Under the pieces are notes generated by a model. It saw nothing but the letters and a program-made list of their open reading frames with translations, made no database searches and was not told the DNA's origin. Positions 26,057 through 35,299 of a stretch of 64,000 bases of DNA are shown here, piece by piece (the stretch's first letter is position 1; every line of letters starts with the position of its first letter). The stretch is from assembly GCA_963663135.2 (NCBI GenBank), contig CAXXRM010000005.1, positions 1,984,001-2,048,000 of the forward strand. Reading direction: 5' to 3'. Source of the stretch: Io17-Chloro-G2 sp963663135 (lineage in GTDB: Bacteria; Chloroflexota; Dehalococcoidia; Lucifugimonadales; UBA3495). The position numbers and the translations under genes were made by a program.

Positions 26057-26935
26057 TTACTTTCCGTTTAGAAAGTCTATGATCACGTCGGCCAGTTCAC
26101 GGGGCTTGTGATAGCCGATGTCGTGCATGGTGTTTGGTATCCAGTGCACCCGGCAATCGCTGATCGCTTTGGACGCCATCTCGACCATTTCTTCACGCAT
26201 CAAGGCGAACTCGGACCCTGCCCGCTCGGGTCGGGGTCCCGCAGGCACCAGCAGCACGGGGCACTTGACCAGCGGCAGCGTGGTTGGCGGCGGCTCGTCC
26301 CACATGGCGCGTATCACCTGAAGGTGGTTGCCAGCCTGAAGGATGTCCTGGATCTGGCCATTCTCATCCTCGTAAACCATTGTCTGGACGATACGCTCAA
26401 GGTCGTCGTTCCAACATTCCGCGAGTTGGACCCGGAGCCGGTCAAGGAAATCCTCGCGAGTTCCTGAAACGTCCCTCGGCCGCACCCGTTCGCTGAATGA
26501 TTCCCAGGTGACTCCCGGTTGCTGGCGACGGCCCACGAACCCGCCGTCTATCAGCACCAATTTTTCAACCCGGTCCGGAAATCGAGCGGCCAGGTTTCCC
26601 GCCACGTTTCCACCCCAGGAATGCCCCAACACTGTCGCTTTATCTATTTCCAGGTGGTCCATCAAACCGACTATGTCGGCGGAAACGGTCTGCCAATCGT
26701 ACCCGCTGGTGGCTTGCGTGGTTTGCCCGTGGCCCCTCTGGTCCGGAGCGATGATGCGCCCTTGGCCCTGAAGCATTGGGGCGACGATGTCATACCAGTG
26801 GGCTGACGAGGCCAACCCGTGCAGGGCCATGATAGGAGGGCCGTCCCCGCCCCAGTCAAGATAACGGACGTGGAGCTCTCCAATTTCGGCCCATGCCTCA
26901 GTGGGTCTTTTCTCCGCCGGACTCGAATCAGGCAA
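26057..26935 (-). CDS. Alpha/beta hydrolase
   Basis: 292 residues. The oxyanion motif is ALHGLASS, the nucleophile elbow is GHSWGG with Ser106, and the C-terminal catalytic His lies in PNTMHDIGYHKP. The cap region (about 135-230) is helical. It has no signal peptide. The substrate is unknown; epoxide hydrolase, haloalkane-type and esterase functions are all possible, but no halide-binding Trp pattern is evident. It lies 42 bp after the MGMT gene on the same strand and may be co-transcribed with it. Confidence 0.85.
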   Translation of the reverse strand: MPDSSPAEKRPTEAWAEIGELHVRYLDWGGDGPPIMALHGLASSAHWYDIVAPMLQGQGRIIAPDQRGHGQTTQATSGYDWQTVSADIVGLMDHLEIDKATVLGHSWGGNVAGNLAARFPDRVEKLVLIDGGFVGRRQQPGVTWESFSERVRPRDVSGTREDFLDRLRVQLAECWNDDLERIVQTMVYEDENGQIQDILQAGNHLQVIRAMWDEPPPTTLPLVKCPVLLVPAGPRPERAGSEFALMREEMVEMASKAISDCRVHWIPNTMHDIGYHKPRELADVIIDFLNGK

Positions 26936-26977
26936 AACTAACCCCTCCTCTCGAACTCATGGGACCATAGACTGAAA

Positions 26978-27541
26978 TCAAACGGTTGCCTTGGTGGAAC
27001 GACCGTCGCCGTTAGCAGCAACCCGTTCCATCTCCGTCTCCATCGCAAGCAGGCGGGCCTTTACGCCCAAACCGCCGGCTCCATAGCCGTGCAGCCCCCC
27101 GTCGGCACCTATCACGCGGTGGCAGGGTATTATCAGAGGCCACCGGTTACGGGCCATGGCTTGCCCCGCCGCCCGCACCGCCAGAGGGCTCCCCGCCTGT
27201 TCGGCCAACCAGCCGTAACTCCTGGTCTCCCCGCATGGAATGGACCGGCATGCCTCCCAAGCCGACTTGAAGAATGGCGGAGCCTGCTTCAGGTCCAGTT
27301 GAATTTCGTCCAGAGCTTTGGGGTCCCCTTCCAGGTACCGCTCCATACGTTGCTGCACCGGAATAAACCAATCGGCATCCCAGTCGGCATGGGAGACGGC
27401 GTCCCCCAATTCATCCAGCGCCTCCTGGGATGTGGGCTTCAGGCTCAACTGCCGTAGCCCGCCGGAACCTCCTAGCAAGGCCACCCAACCGACTGGAGTC
27501 TCAAATAGATGGCATTTCAAACCGGGGTTGGCATTATCCAC
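26978..27541 (-). CDS. ogt: Methylated-DNA--protein-cysteine methyltransferase
   Basis: 187 residues. The active-site motif IPCHRVIG carries the acceptor Cys140. The flanking RSYGWLAEQAGSPLAVRAAGQAMARN is the DNA-binding helix-turn-helix with its arginine finger. It removes O6-methyl groups from guanine in a single-turnover reaction. The N-terminal domain is short and lacks the Ada zinc site. The C-terminus has a 20-residue polar extension. It starts 7 bp before the end of the transglutaminase gene's stop region, so it probably belongs to that transcript. Confidence 0.93.
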   Translation of the reverse strand: MDNANPGLKCHLFETPVGWVALLGGSGGLRQLSLKPTSQEALDELGDAVSHADWDADWFIPVQQRMERYLEGDPKALDEIQLDLKQAPPFFKSAWEACRSIPCGETRSYGWLAEQAGSPLAVRAAGQAMARNRWPLIIPCHRVIGADGGLHGYGAGGLGVKARLLAMETEMERVAANGDGRSTKATV

Positions 27542-27548
27542 GCTTTCC

Positions 27549-30086
27549 TCACACTCTTGCCTTTTGTAGATTCCTGGGGCGGAAAATCCGTAGCAACAAC
27601 GGCATTCGGAGCGCCAACCAGGCCTCGGTCATCCCGTCAATTTCCTCGCGGCTCGGGTCTTTTCTGCCGTACCGGCGCCGGACGTAGAGGCCGATGAGTA
27701 ACGAGAAGGGTCCCTGCTGCTCCGGTAAGACTTCTCCCAAACGGCGCCCATACTGGTAGGGCGTCTCATGGGGCTTGGGTCCTACTGAATTCAACCTGCC
27801 CAGGATGCCCAGCCTCCGGAACATGACCTCCACGTCCGGCGACGGCTCCATAGCTTTCCACCAAAAATACCGGCCGCCGGCGATGCCCGCGAGAACAAAA
27901 CACAGCAGGCCAATCAGCCAGGGAAGTGATCGCCCCAACCTCTGGGTCAAGCCGCCATCGTCTCCAAACGCCGAGCCCCCCGCAGGACTCTCACCGGGCT
28001 CACACTCTTCGATATCCTCTTCACATATGGTCTCGAGTTCGTCAATGCTGCCGTCAAGGACTATAACCCTGGTTTCGAGCGGCGTGGGAATAAAGGTTTC
28101 GGGAAGGTCCTTCCCTGGTGTGGGTTCAAATGGAATCCAACCATACCTGGGGAAAAACACTTCCGCCCAGCCGTGGCTATGGTTGTCTTTGACTAGGTAA
28201 ACATCCTCGTCCGCCAGTTTATCGCCCACAGAGTAACCGGTCACCATTCGCGCCGGAATGCCAACCGACCGGAGCATAACCACCATGGCTGAACCGAAAT
28301 ACTCGCTGTAACCCCGCCGCTGGTCAAACAGGAAGTGGTCGACCCCATCGGCGCCATAGGGCGGAGGGTCAATCTCCAGATCGTAGGTCATCCCCCGGAG
28401 GTGGGTCTCAATTGCCTTCGCTTTATCGTAGGGGTTGTCCTCTGGCCCGGTTAGCTCTTCCGCCAAGTCGCTGACTCGCTGTGGGAAACCGGCAGGCAGT
28501 TGGGTGTATCTAACCAAGGTCCAGGTGGGATAATCACTCCCCGCCGCACGAAGGGATTCCGGCGACGCTAGGGAAACCCTTGAAGTGAGGCGATAGCCCT
28601 CACCTGCGCCGACCCTCCCCTGGGAACTTTTCACCGAGAGCACGTCGGGCTGTTGCGGTATCTCCTCTACCACAGTAATTTTTTGGAGCCTGCCCCCCTC
28701 TCTGGTTACCTCCAGCAACCCGAACCCCGGAGGCAATGCCGCAGCAACGTCCGGGTCCGTCGCCTCGCCGACAATGTGCCGGCCGGGCTCCGTCAGGCTC
28801 CGTCCAATCCGTCCCAGCATTGGGGGTAATCCGTCAAATCCGGCAGATTGGGTCAAGTCGAAGACGTAAATGGGCGAATCATAGGTCTCGATTTTCACGT
28901 CCTGAGTGGATTGAAGAACTTGGCCGCTACCGAACAAGGTCCTAGTGGCGTAGTTGGGGTATACCGTATATTCGACGTCCAACGTTTCAAGATAAGGGTC
29001 GGGACGGGTAAAGGTGGGCGACCAACCCAAGGTTTCGAATCTCGTGCCTTGGGAAATCCAACCCTTCGGCGTATAGGTGTCGTAGGTACGAGCCTTCCAG
29101 TACATAGGCAGGCGGGATTCGACCTGAAGCACCGGAACGGTGTTGGGGTTGATGGTTCCCTGGAATGGCATGCTGTCACCCCAGAGCCGGTAGCCCAATG
29201 CCCGGCGCGCGGGGAGGCCCGCAAAAAGCCGGTTGAAGTCCTCCTCAACACTCGCAAAGGGAGTTCTGAGCCCCTCGTAGATGTCGTTGGTTGGGGCCCA
29301 CTGGCTCCCTTTGGGGATAATGAAAAATGCCAGCACCAACACTACGGCCGCAATCAACGAACTGTCCGCGATGGATAGAACCCCCAAATGGCCGTCGAAA
29401 CTCAGGTTCCGTTCCCGCCAACTCCGCCGGCGGCGGACCGATTGCACTCTGGCCACCAGCACCATTGCTGTGAACAAGTAAATCCAAAGCAACACGTTGG
29501 TGTTGGGCGGCAGATAGGTCAGATTGGAAAAAAGACCGGCGCCGCCCAGGATGAACACTCCCCAAAAGTGGCGATAGCGAACAAAAATCCAAGCGCCAAG
29601 CAAGCCCAATAACCAGGTAAGGGCCAAAAGCGCAAAGGCAAAGGGAATGGGGTCTATGCTTATCGATTCTTCCTGGGCCGCTTGAATCCATAGCCCCAGC
29701 CGCTGCCATAACTCTTCCGACCCCGTCAGGCTTACGGTTTCGTGCTGGAAGGACACCAACCGCCAAACAACCACTACCAGGCCAATGGCGAAACCCAATG
29801 GTAAAGCCAAGACTCCCCAGACCGGCAGTCGAGCGATCAAAAACCCGCAGATGGTGGCTAACAACAGCACAAACGCCAAGTTGGAAGTGGGGACCCACTC
29901 GGCAGACTGCACCGACCACACAACCACCATGAGATTCAACGTCAGCAAGCCGGCGGCCAGCCAACCATCATAGGGCCGAAGCCGCCGGTTTAACTGAAGC
30001 GCCAGCTGGCCCAGATGGTCCAAGTCCAGCTTTTCCTGGAACCGGCCCTGGAAGGTGGGGGCTTGCGCCAGGCCGTCGGGGGTCAT
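27549..30086 (-). CDS. Transglutaminase-like membrane protein (TgpA type), with Ser in place of Cys
   Basis: 845 residues. The N-terminal 250 residues contain several membrane helices, followed by a large extracytoplasmic region with the transglutaminase core, another helix near 735-755, and a C-terminal DUF4129-like tail (LGRLNSVGPKPHETPYQYGRRL). In the core, the nucleophile position reads GYSEYFGSAMVVMLRSVGIPAR: Ser594 where Cys is canonical. His638 (HSHGWAEVFF) and Glu654 (PFEPTPG, usually Asp) complete the triad. Its start overlaps the DUF58 stop by 4 bp. In the MoxR-DUF58-transglutaminase set this protein is thought to act on envelope proteins. Confidence 0.88.
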   Translation of the reverse strand: MTPDGLAQAPTFQGRFQEKLDLDHLGQLALQLNRRLRPYDGWLAAGLLTLNLMVVVWSVQSAEWVPTSNLAFVLLLATICGFLIARLPVWGVLALPLGFAIGLVVVVWRLVSFQHETVSLTGSEELWQRLGLWIQAAQEESISIDPIPFAFALLALTWLLGLLGAWIFVRYRHFWGVFILGGAGLFSNLTYLPPNTNVLLWIYLFTAMVLVARVQSVRRRRSWRERNLSFDGHLGVLSIADSSLIAAVVLVLAFFIIPKGSQWAPTNDIYEGLRTPFASVEEDFNRLFAGLPARRALGYRLWGDSMPFQGTINPNTVPVLQVESRLPMYWKARTYDTYTPKGWISQGTRFETLGWSPTFTRPDPYLETLDVEYTVYPNYATRTLFGSGQVLQSTQDVKIETYDSPIYVFDLTQSAGFDGLPPMLGRIGRSLTEPGRHIVGEATDPDVAAALPPGFGLLEVTREGGRLQKITVVEEIPQQPDVLSVKSSQGRVGAGEGYRLTSRVSLASPESLRAAGSDYPTWTLVRYTQLPAGFPQRVSDLAEELTGPEDNPYDKAKAIETHLRGMTYDLEIDPPPYGADGVDHFLFDQRRGYSEYFGSAMVVMLRSVGIPARMVTGYSVGDKLADEDVYLVKDNHSHGWAEVFFPRYGWIPFEPTPGKDLPETFIPTPLETRVIVLDGSIDELETICEEDIEECEPGESPAGGSAFGDDGGLTQRLGRSLPWLIGLLCFVLAGIAGGRYFWWKAMEPSPDVEVMFRRLGILGRLNSVGPKPHETPYQYGRRLGEVLPEQQGPFSLLIGLYVRRRYGRKDPSREEIDGMTEAWLALRMPLLLRIFRPRNLQKARV

Positions 30087-31339
30087 GTGACCGCCCCGGC
30101 CGGGTCTGCCGCCGGCGGCTGCGAGCCAGCCTGGTCTTGCCAGATCACCGGTGCGCTAAGGGCGAGATTCAGGTCCTGTCCCCGGCTGACCGAAAAGGTG
30201 GTGATCTCGTTTCTAAGCAGCGCCGCCATTGGAATATTGATGTCTGCCGAGGGTCTTCCGAAGCTCCCAGCGTCGATAAGCGCCGCGGAAACTTGAACCC
30301 CCTGGCGCCGCAGGGCGCTGAGCGCAGGCACCCACGCTGTGTCCAGTGAAGGCGTGACCAAAATCAACGTGTTGTACCGGTTCAGATTGGGGCGGAGTTC
30401 GTACAAAAACCTTTCCACGGAGGTGGTCCCCTGGGCCTTTACCGCGGCCAGGATCTCCATCAACCGTCCCAGGCCTTCCGGGCTGCTGTCCGGCCGGAGC
30501 ATATAGTTAAAATCGCCGTTGGACGCCAATCCAACGGGTAGGGAAAACTCGAACATGCGGTTGACCAAAGACGCCGCAACCGTAACTGCCAACTCCTCGG
30601 TGTTGTCGGGCGCCGGACCGAAGTGGGCCAACTGGTGCATGTCCAAAACCACCCAACTCTCGGCGGAAATCCCCACGTCGAATTCCTTAACCATCAGGGA
30701 ATTCATCCGGGCGGTATATGGCCAGTGAATCCGGCGGTAGCTGTCTCCGTAGGCATACGCCCGAACAGATGAAACATCTGTGGTGACCTGTCCGGAGGGT
30801 TGAGTGAAGCGGCTGTCAAGCGGCAGGCCGGCCAGTTGGGGATGTAGATCGGGGAGGGGTACCGTGGCCGGGACCACCACGTAACTGTTGGGCTCAAAGA
30901 ACCTGCGGCGCAGGACAAACAGTCCAAAGGGGTCCTGGCTGACCACCTCCACCTGGCCGGTCTGGAAAACACCGCGGCGGGTCAGGTGGGTCTCGATCCT
31001 CCAGGAACGGGTCTGTTCACGGACTAAAGCAAGTCCCCGCCCAGCCGACTCTACCGGGAGATCTGTGACCTCGGCAACTTCCAGCCAAGACTTGGGCAGG
31101 CGCGTCCGGTTATGAATCTCGATCCGCGCCTCCAGGTAGCCCCCGACCTGCCCCCGGGTTGCGGTACGGACCAGCTTAACCTCCAATCCCTGCAGGTTAA
31201 TCCACGCCCAAACCAATCCCAGAGCGAGCACAAGCAACAACGCATAGAGAAAAGAGAAGAAGAAGGTGAACCCGGTGCCGAAGGTATAAAAACCCACGAC
31301 CAAAACCAGGATGCCAATGCCCAAGGTGCGCCTGTTCAA
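30083..31339 (-). CDS. DUF58-domain membrane protein
   Basis: 418 residues. Two N-terminal hydrophobic stretches (ILVLVVGFYTFGTGF and FLYALLLVLALGLVWAW) span the membrane. The DUF58 signature SVRAYAYGDSYRRIHWPYTAR is near residues 190-211. The VWA-like part that follows includes SWVVLDMHQ. The stop overlaps the transglutaminase start (ATGA type), indicating translational coupling. DUF58 proteins are regular partners of MoxR ATPases, which sits 180 bp upstream. The exact function is unknown; a role in assembling surface complexes is the usual proposal. Confidence 0.9.
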   Translation of the reverse strand: MNRRTLGIGILVLVVGFYTFGTGFTFFFSFLYALLLVLALGLVWAWINLQGLEVKLVRTATRGQVGGYLEARIEIHNRTRLPKSWLEVAEVTDLPVESAGRGLALVREQTRSWRIETHLTRRGVFQTGQVEVVSQDPFGLFVLRRRFFEPNSYVVVPATVPLPDLHPQLAGLPLDSRFTQPSGQVTTDVSSVRAYAYGDSYRRIHWPYTARMNSLMVKEFDVGISAESWVVLDMHQLAHFGPAPDNTEELAVTVAASLVNRMFEFSLPVGLASNGDFNYMLRPDSSPEGLGRLMEILAAVKAQGTTSVERFLYELRPNLNRYNTLILVTPSLDTAWVPALSALRRQGVQVSAALIDAGSFGRPSADINIPMAALLRNEITTFSVSRGQDLNLALSAPVIWQDQAGSQPPAADPAGAVT

Positions 31340-31522
31340 GCTCTGCTACCCCTTAACGGAAGATGCCCGTTCTAGCCGACACACCAAGCTTGGGCCAGCC
31401 TTGCGGGGGTGTCCCCTTCGGCGGAGTACGGGCTGGAAATCTCGAGTCTTGGACCCTGCGATGCAACCGGAACCTATCAGCGCCAGCGGTCACTGAATTT
31501 CAACGTGGCAATCCCCGGGTCG

Positions 31523-32479
31523 TCAGCGGACGGCGCCGGGAACCGCTACTTGAGAAAGCAGGTCTTGGACTACGTCGGTGCTTCTTACGCCGCGCATCCG
31601 GGCTGAGGAAGACAGAATCAGCCGGTGGGCGATAACCGACGTAGCCAACTCTTTTATGTCATCTGGAATAACGTAATCCCTGTCTTGAACCAGGGCCGTT
31701 CCTCGGGCAGCCCGGAAGAGCCCCAACGAGGCCCTCGGAGAAGCTCCCAAGGCGACATCACGATGCGTCCGGGTCGCCTCGATCAAGCGGACGATATACT
31801 GGCGCACCGTAGGGTCGACGAACACATCCTTGGCCGCTTCCTGCATGGCTTCCACGTCCGCCGGGGTGGCCACCGCTCTTAAAGACTCAATAGGGTGGAC
31901 CTGTTCCTGCTGCTCGATTACCGACATCTCCTCTTCGAATTCAGGGTATCCAATGCTTATCCGCATGAGGAACCGGTCGAGTTGGGCCTCGGGCAGGGGA
32001 AAGGTGCCTTCGTACTCTATGGGGTTCTGGGTCGCCATGACGATGAAGGGCTGCTCCAGGATGTGGGTGACGCCGTCCACGGTTACCTGCAGCTCTTCCA
32101 TCGCCTCTAACAGGGCCGACTGGGTCTTGGGGGTCGCCCGGTTGATTTCGTCCGCCAAAACCACCTGGGATATAATTGGTCCGGGCCGGAACAGGAACTC
32201 CCCGGACTGTTGGTTATAGACCGATATCCCGGAAACGTCGCTTGGCAGCAGGTCCGGAGTGAACTGAATTCGTTTGAAGGAACAACCGGTGGACATCGCT
32301 AAGCTCTTCGCCAGCATGGTCTTACCCACACCGGGCACGTCTTCAACCAATAGGTGCCCCCGGGCCACCAGGGCGGCCAGCGCTTGCTCTATCACCGAGG
32401 TTTTGCCCACTATCACCGTGGCTACGTTGTCGATTATCCGGCGGGCGATACGGGTTGGTGTCACAGTTCCCTGCACCAA
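31523..32479 (-). CDS. MoxR-family AAA+ ATPase
   Basis: 318 residues. Walker A is GVGKTMLA (51-58), Walker B and sensor regions are LADEINRATPKTQSALLEAMEE, and ATQNPIEYEGTFPLPEAQLDRF is the MoxR-specific sensor-1 block. MoxR ATPases act as chaperones that mature metal-containing or surface complexes. Gene order MoxR, DUF58, transglutaminase on one strand is the common arrangement. It diverges from the lipoprotein gene at 32707; the roughly 225-bp space must hold both promoters. Confidence 0.94.
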   Translation of the reverse strand: MVQGTVTPTRIARRIIDNVATVIVGKTSVIEQALAALVARGHLLVEDVPGVGKTMLAKSLAMSTGCSFKRIQFTPDLLPSDVSGISVYNQQSGEFLFRPGPIISQVVLADEINRATPKTQSALLEAMEELQVTVDGVTHILEQPFIVMATQNPIEYEGTFPLPEAQLDRFLMRISIGYPEFEEEMSVIEQQEQVHPIESLRAVATPADVEAMQEAAKDVFVDPTVRQYIVRLIEATRTHRDVALGASPRASLGLFRAARGTALVQDRDYVIPDDIKELATSVIAHRLILSSSARMRGVRSTDVVQDLLSQVAVPGAVR

Positions 32480-32706
32480 TTACCTCCTATGGACGTTAAG
32501 GGGTGCCGTCACGGGGATTACATAATATCATTCAGATACAAGGCTGGCTATCGAGTCGGGGTATTCTAGCCTGCCAAAATCCAATGGATGTCGATTATCG
32601 TAATATCTGCACACTATTATATCGGCCATACCGGCCGTCATACGGTGATTCACGCATCCCCAAGCGACCTCATTCCACATTCAGCCTAACCGCGGAGTTT
32701 TTCTTG

Positions 32707-34107
32707 ATGACTAAATCGATCAATCGTTATTTCCTATCGGTATTCGCCCTGACGGCGCTGGTGTTTTTGGCGGCCTGCGGGTCTGCCGCCGCTCCCGACC
32801 CCGGAAGCACAACGGAGGCCCCCAGCTCAACATTGGAGCAGTCGGCTTCGGTTTCCACCGGCGATACAAAGGATACTGAAATGGACCAGCCAAAGGACCA
32901 GAGTTCAAACTCTGCGGAAGGTACAACGGATGGCACAGCGCAGGGTATAGCGCAAGTCACTACGGAAGGAACCGCGGAAGGAACAACGGCCCAGGCCCCA
33001 GCCGCCAGCGTGGTAACCGACACTCCACCCGCCATGGACATTTCCCACCTTCAAGCGGGCGGCGATATTGGAGACCGGGCGGCGGAGATTGAAGGCATCA
33101 CCGCCTGGATAAACAGCGACCCGTTGACCATCGCCGAACTCAGGGGCAAGGTAGTGCTGGTGGATTTTTGGACCTATACCTGTATCAACTGCATTCGAAC
33201 CTTACCCTTCCTTAAACTCTGGAATTCCCGGTACGCCGACGACGGCCTGGTTATCATCGGGGTGCACAGTCCGGAGTTCGAGTTCGAAAAAGACTTTGAC
33301 AACGTGACCAAGGCCACCATGGACAAAGGCGTGGTGTGGCCGGTGGCCCTGGACAACGACTTTGCGACCTGGCAGAACTACTCCAACCGGTATTGGCCGG
33401 CCAAGTATCTAATCGACAAGGACGGCGTGGTGCGCTACTCCCATTTTGGAGAGGGCCGATACGCCGAGACGGAGGGAAAAATTCGTGAGCTTCTCGAAGA
33501 AGCCGGCGCGAGCGTTCTGGAGGACAAGTTCTCTCCATCCCTGGACCAGAAGTTGGACCCAACCTATCTCGGATCGCCCGATGCCGAGTTAACCCGGGAG
33601 GTTTACGCGGGGTACAGGCGCAACCTTCCCGACCGGCTCTACGGCGGGGGTGGTTACGTGGGCCAGGAGGCTTACTACAAGGCCCCGGAAGAGGTGGTGA
33701 CCTTTGCTTTGCCCGGTGAATTGACCCCAAACGTGCTCTACTTCCACGGCCGTTGGCGGGTTGGTCCAGAAAACATCGATCATGGCCGGAAAACCCAGGG
33801 TCACGAGGACTCAATCAACCTGGTGTTCTCTGCCCGGAGCGTCAACGCGGTGCTGACTTCCGGCTCCGGCGAGCCCTACCGGGTCAGGGTTACGGTAGAC
33901 GGCAAATACCTGACCGAGGCCAACAAGGGAGAAGACGTAAAAATAGGAAACGACGGGGAAAGCTACATCATGGTGACCGAACCCCGAATGTACAACGTAC
34001 TGGAGAGTCCCGAGTGGGTCTGGCGAAACACACTCCAAATGAGCTCCGAATCCGATGATTTTGGCCTGTTCGCCTTTACGTTCGGGGTTTACGAAAAGCA
34101 GACTTAA
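32707..34107 (+). CDS. DipZ-like thioredoxin-domain lipoprotein
   Basis: 466 residues from ATG 32707. The frame is open upstream to 32503, but the signal peptide begins here: MTKSINRYFL then a hydrophobic core ending in LAAC, a lipobox with Cys24. Residues 25-115 are a low-complexity Thr/Glu/Gly linker with repeated EGT-x-x-GT units. The thioredoxin fold has WTYTCINCIRTLPFL (Cys159, Cys162), then VHSPEFEFEKDF. The C-terminal 150 residues are the DipZ-type beta domain (GRWRVGPENIDHG...FTFGVYE). It is predicted to be anchored on the outer face of the membrane as a thiol-disulfide protein. A second copy follows directly. Confidence 0.9.
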   Translation: MTKSINRYFLSVFALTALVFLAACGSAAAPDPGSTTEAPSSTLEQSASVSTGDTKDTEMDQPKDQSSNSAEGTTDGTAQGIAQVTTEGTAEGTTAQAPAASVVTDTPPAMDISHLQAGGDIGDRAAEIEGITAWINSDPLTIAELRGKVVLVDFWTYTCINCIRTLPFLKLWNSRYADDGLVIIGVHSPEFEFEKDFDNVTKATMDKGVVWPVALDNDFATWQNYSNRYWPAKYLIDKDGVVRYSHFGEGRYAETEGKIRELLEEAGASVLEDKFSPSLDQKLDPTYLGSPDAELTREVYAGYRRNLPDRLYGGGGYVGQEAYYKAPEEVVTFALPGELTPNVLYFHGRWRVGPENIDHGRKTQGHEDSINLVFSARSVNAVLTSGSGEPYRVRVTVDGKYLTEANKGEDVKIGNDGESYIMVTEPRMYNVLESPEWVWRNTLQMSSESDDFGLFAFTFGVYEKQT

Positions 34108-35240
34108 TGCTCTCCCGGACCAACCTCCGTATTTTCCTCTCGCCAAGGCTGTACCTATTTTTGGGGATAGGCTTGGTCCTAACTTGGATTGTTGCCGTTC
34201 TGGTGTTCGGATTCGGCAGGGGACCCTTGGGTAAAGACGCACCCGATTTTCAGGGTATTCACCGGTGGATCAATACGGAGCCGTTATCGTTAGAGGACCT
34301 CAGAGGCAAGGTGGTCTTGGTGGATTTCTGGACTTATACCTGCATCAACTGCATTCGTACCCTGCCATACCTTAAAGATTGGCAGGACAAGTACGCCGAT
34401 TCAGGATTGGTGATTGTGGGGGTACACTCCCCCGAGTTCGAGTTCGAAAAACTCACGGAAAACGTGACTATGCAGGCGGCGAAACTCGGCGTGGACTACC
34501 CCATAGCCCAGGACAACGACTTCGAAACCTGGCGGGCTTACAAGAACAACTATTGGCCGGCCAAGTATCTGGTCGATAAGGAAGGCGTCGTCCGCTACAA
34601 TCATTTCGGTGAAGGCGCTTACCTGGAAACCGAAGAGAAAATCCGGGAATTGCTGCTGGACGCCGGCGCCGACCTGGGAGCGATCGAGCCCGGGACGACC
34701 CTGACCGGAGCAGGCACAGGCGCAAGCGCCACCCGGTCCAGGTACCTGTCAAGGTTGACCCGCGAACTGTACGGGGGTTACGAAAGAAACACCTCCAGGG
34801 GCGGTAACTACATCGCTCACGAGGAATATTACGGCGGCCCCGAACGGGTAGTGGATTACCCGGATTCCGAGTACTATCAGAGCAACAAGGTCTACCTGAA
34901 AGGGCCATGGTTCAATGGGCCGGAATCCATCAAGCACGCCAGAAAAACCGAACACCTGCAGGACTACATCGGCATTCGGTTTTCAGCCGCCTCGGTCAAC
35001 GTGGTGGTCAATCCCCGTGGGGACCAGCCTTTCCAGGTCGACGTCACCATCGATGGGTTTCCGTTGACGCCGGAGCAAGCGGGGCAGGATATCGACTTCG
35101 CCGAGGGCCGTAGCTTCTTCACGGTGACTGAAGGCAGAATGTATGGAGTGGTATCGCTTCCCGTTTTTTCCAGCCACGAACTCAGACTCAGCTCCAATTC
35201 CGATGACTTCGCGGTGTTCGCGTTCACGTTCGGGGTCTGA
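34107..35240 (+). CDS. DipZ-like thioredoxin-domain protein, membrane-anchored
   Basis: 377 residues. Its ATG overlaps the upstream stop in TAATG, so the two are translationally coupled. An N-terminal hydrophobic segment (LYLFLGIGLVLTWIVAVLVFGF) anchors it; there is no lipobox. The thioredoxin motif WTYTCINCIRTLPYL (Cys79, Cys82) and VHSPEFEFEKLTENV match the upstream gene nearly word for word, and the C-terminal DipZ beta domain ends FAFTFGV in both. This is a tandem duplication that has diverged mainly in the linker. Confidence 0.9.
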   Translation: MLSRTNLRIFLSPRLYLFLGIGLVLTWIVAVLVFGFGRGPLGKDAPDFQGIHRWINTEPLSLEDLRGKVVLVDFWTYTCINCIRTLPYLKDWQDKYADSGLVIVGVHSPEFEFEKLTENVTMQAAKLGVDYPIAQDNDFETWRAYKNNYWPAKYLVDKEGVVRYNHFGEGAYLETEEKIRELLLDAGADLGAIEPGTTLTGAGTGASATRSRYLSRLTRELYGGYERNTSRGGNYIAHEEYYGGPERVVDYPDSEYYQSNKVYLKGPWFNGPESIKHARKTEHLQDYIGIRFSAASVNVVVNPRGDQPFQVDVTIDGFPLTPEQAGQDIDFAEGRSFFTVTEGRMYGVVSLPVFSSHELRLSSNSDDFAVFAFTFGV

Positions 35241-35299
35241 GAGGTTCCGTTAAACGGTTTTCTAAGATCGGAGCCAATCCATTGCCTGGAGGATTGCAG

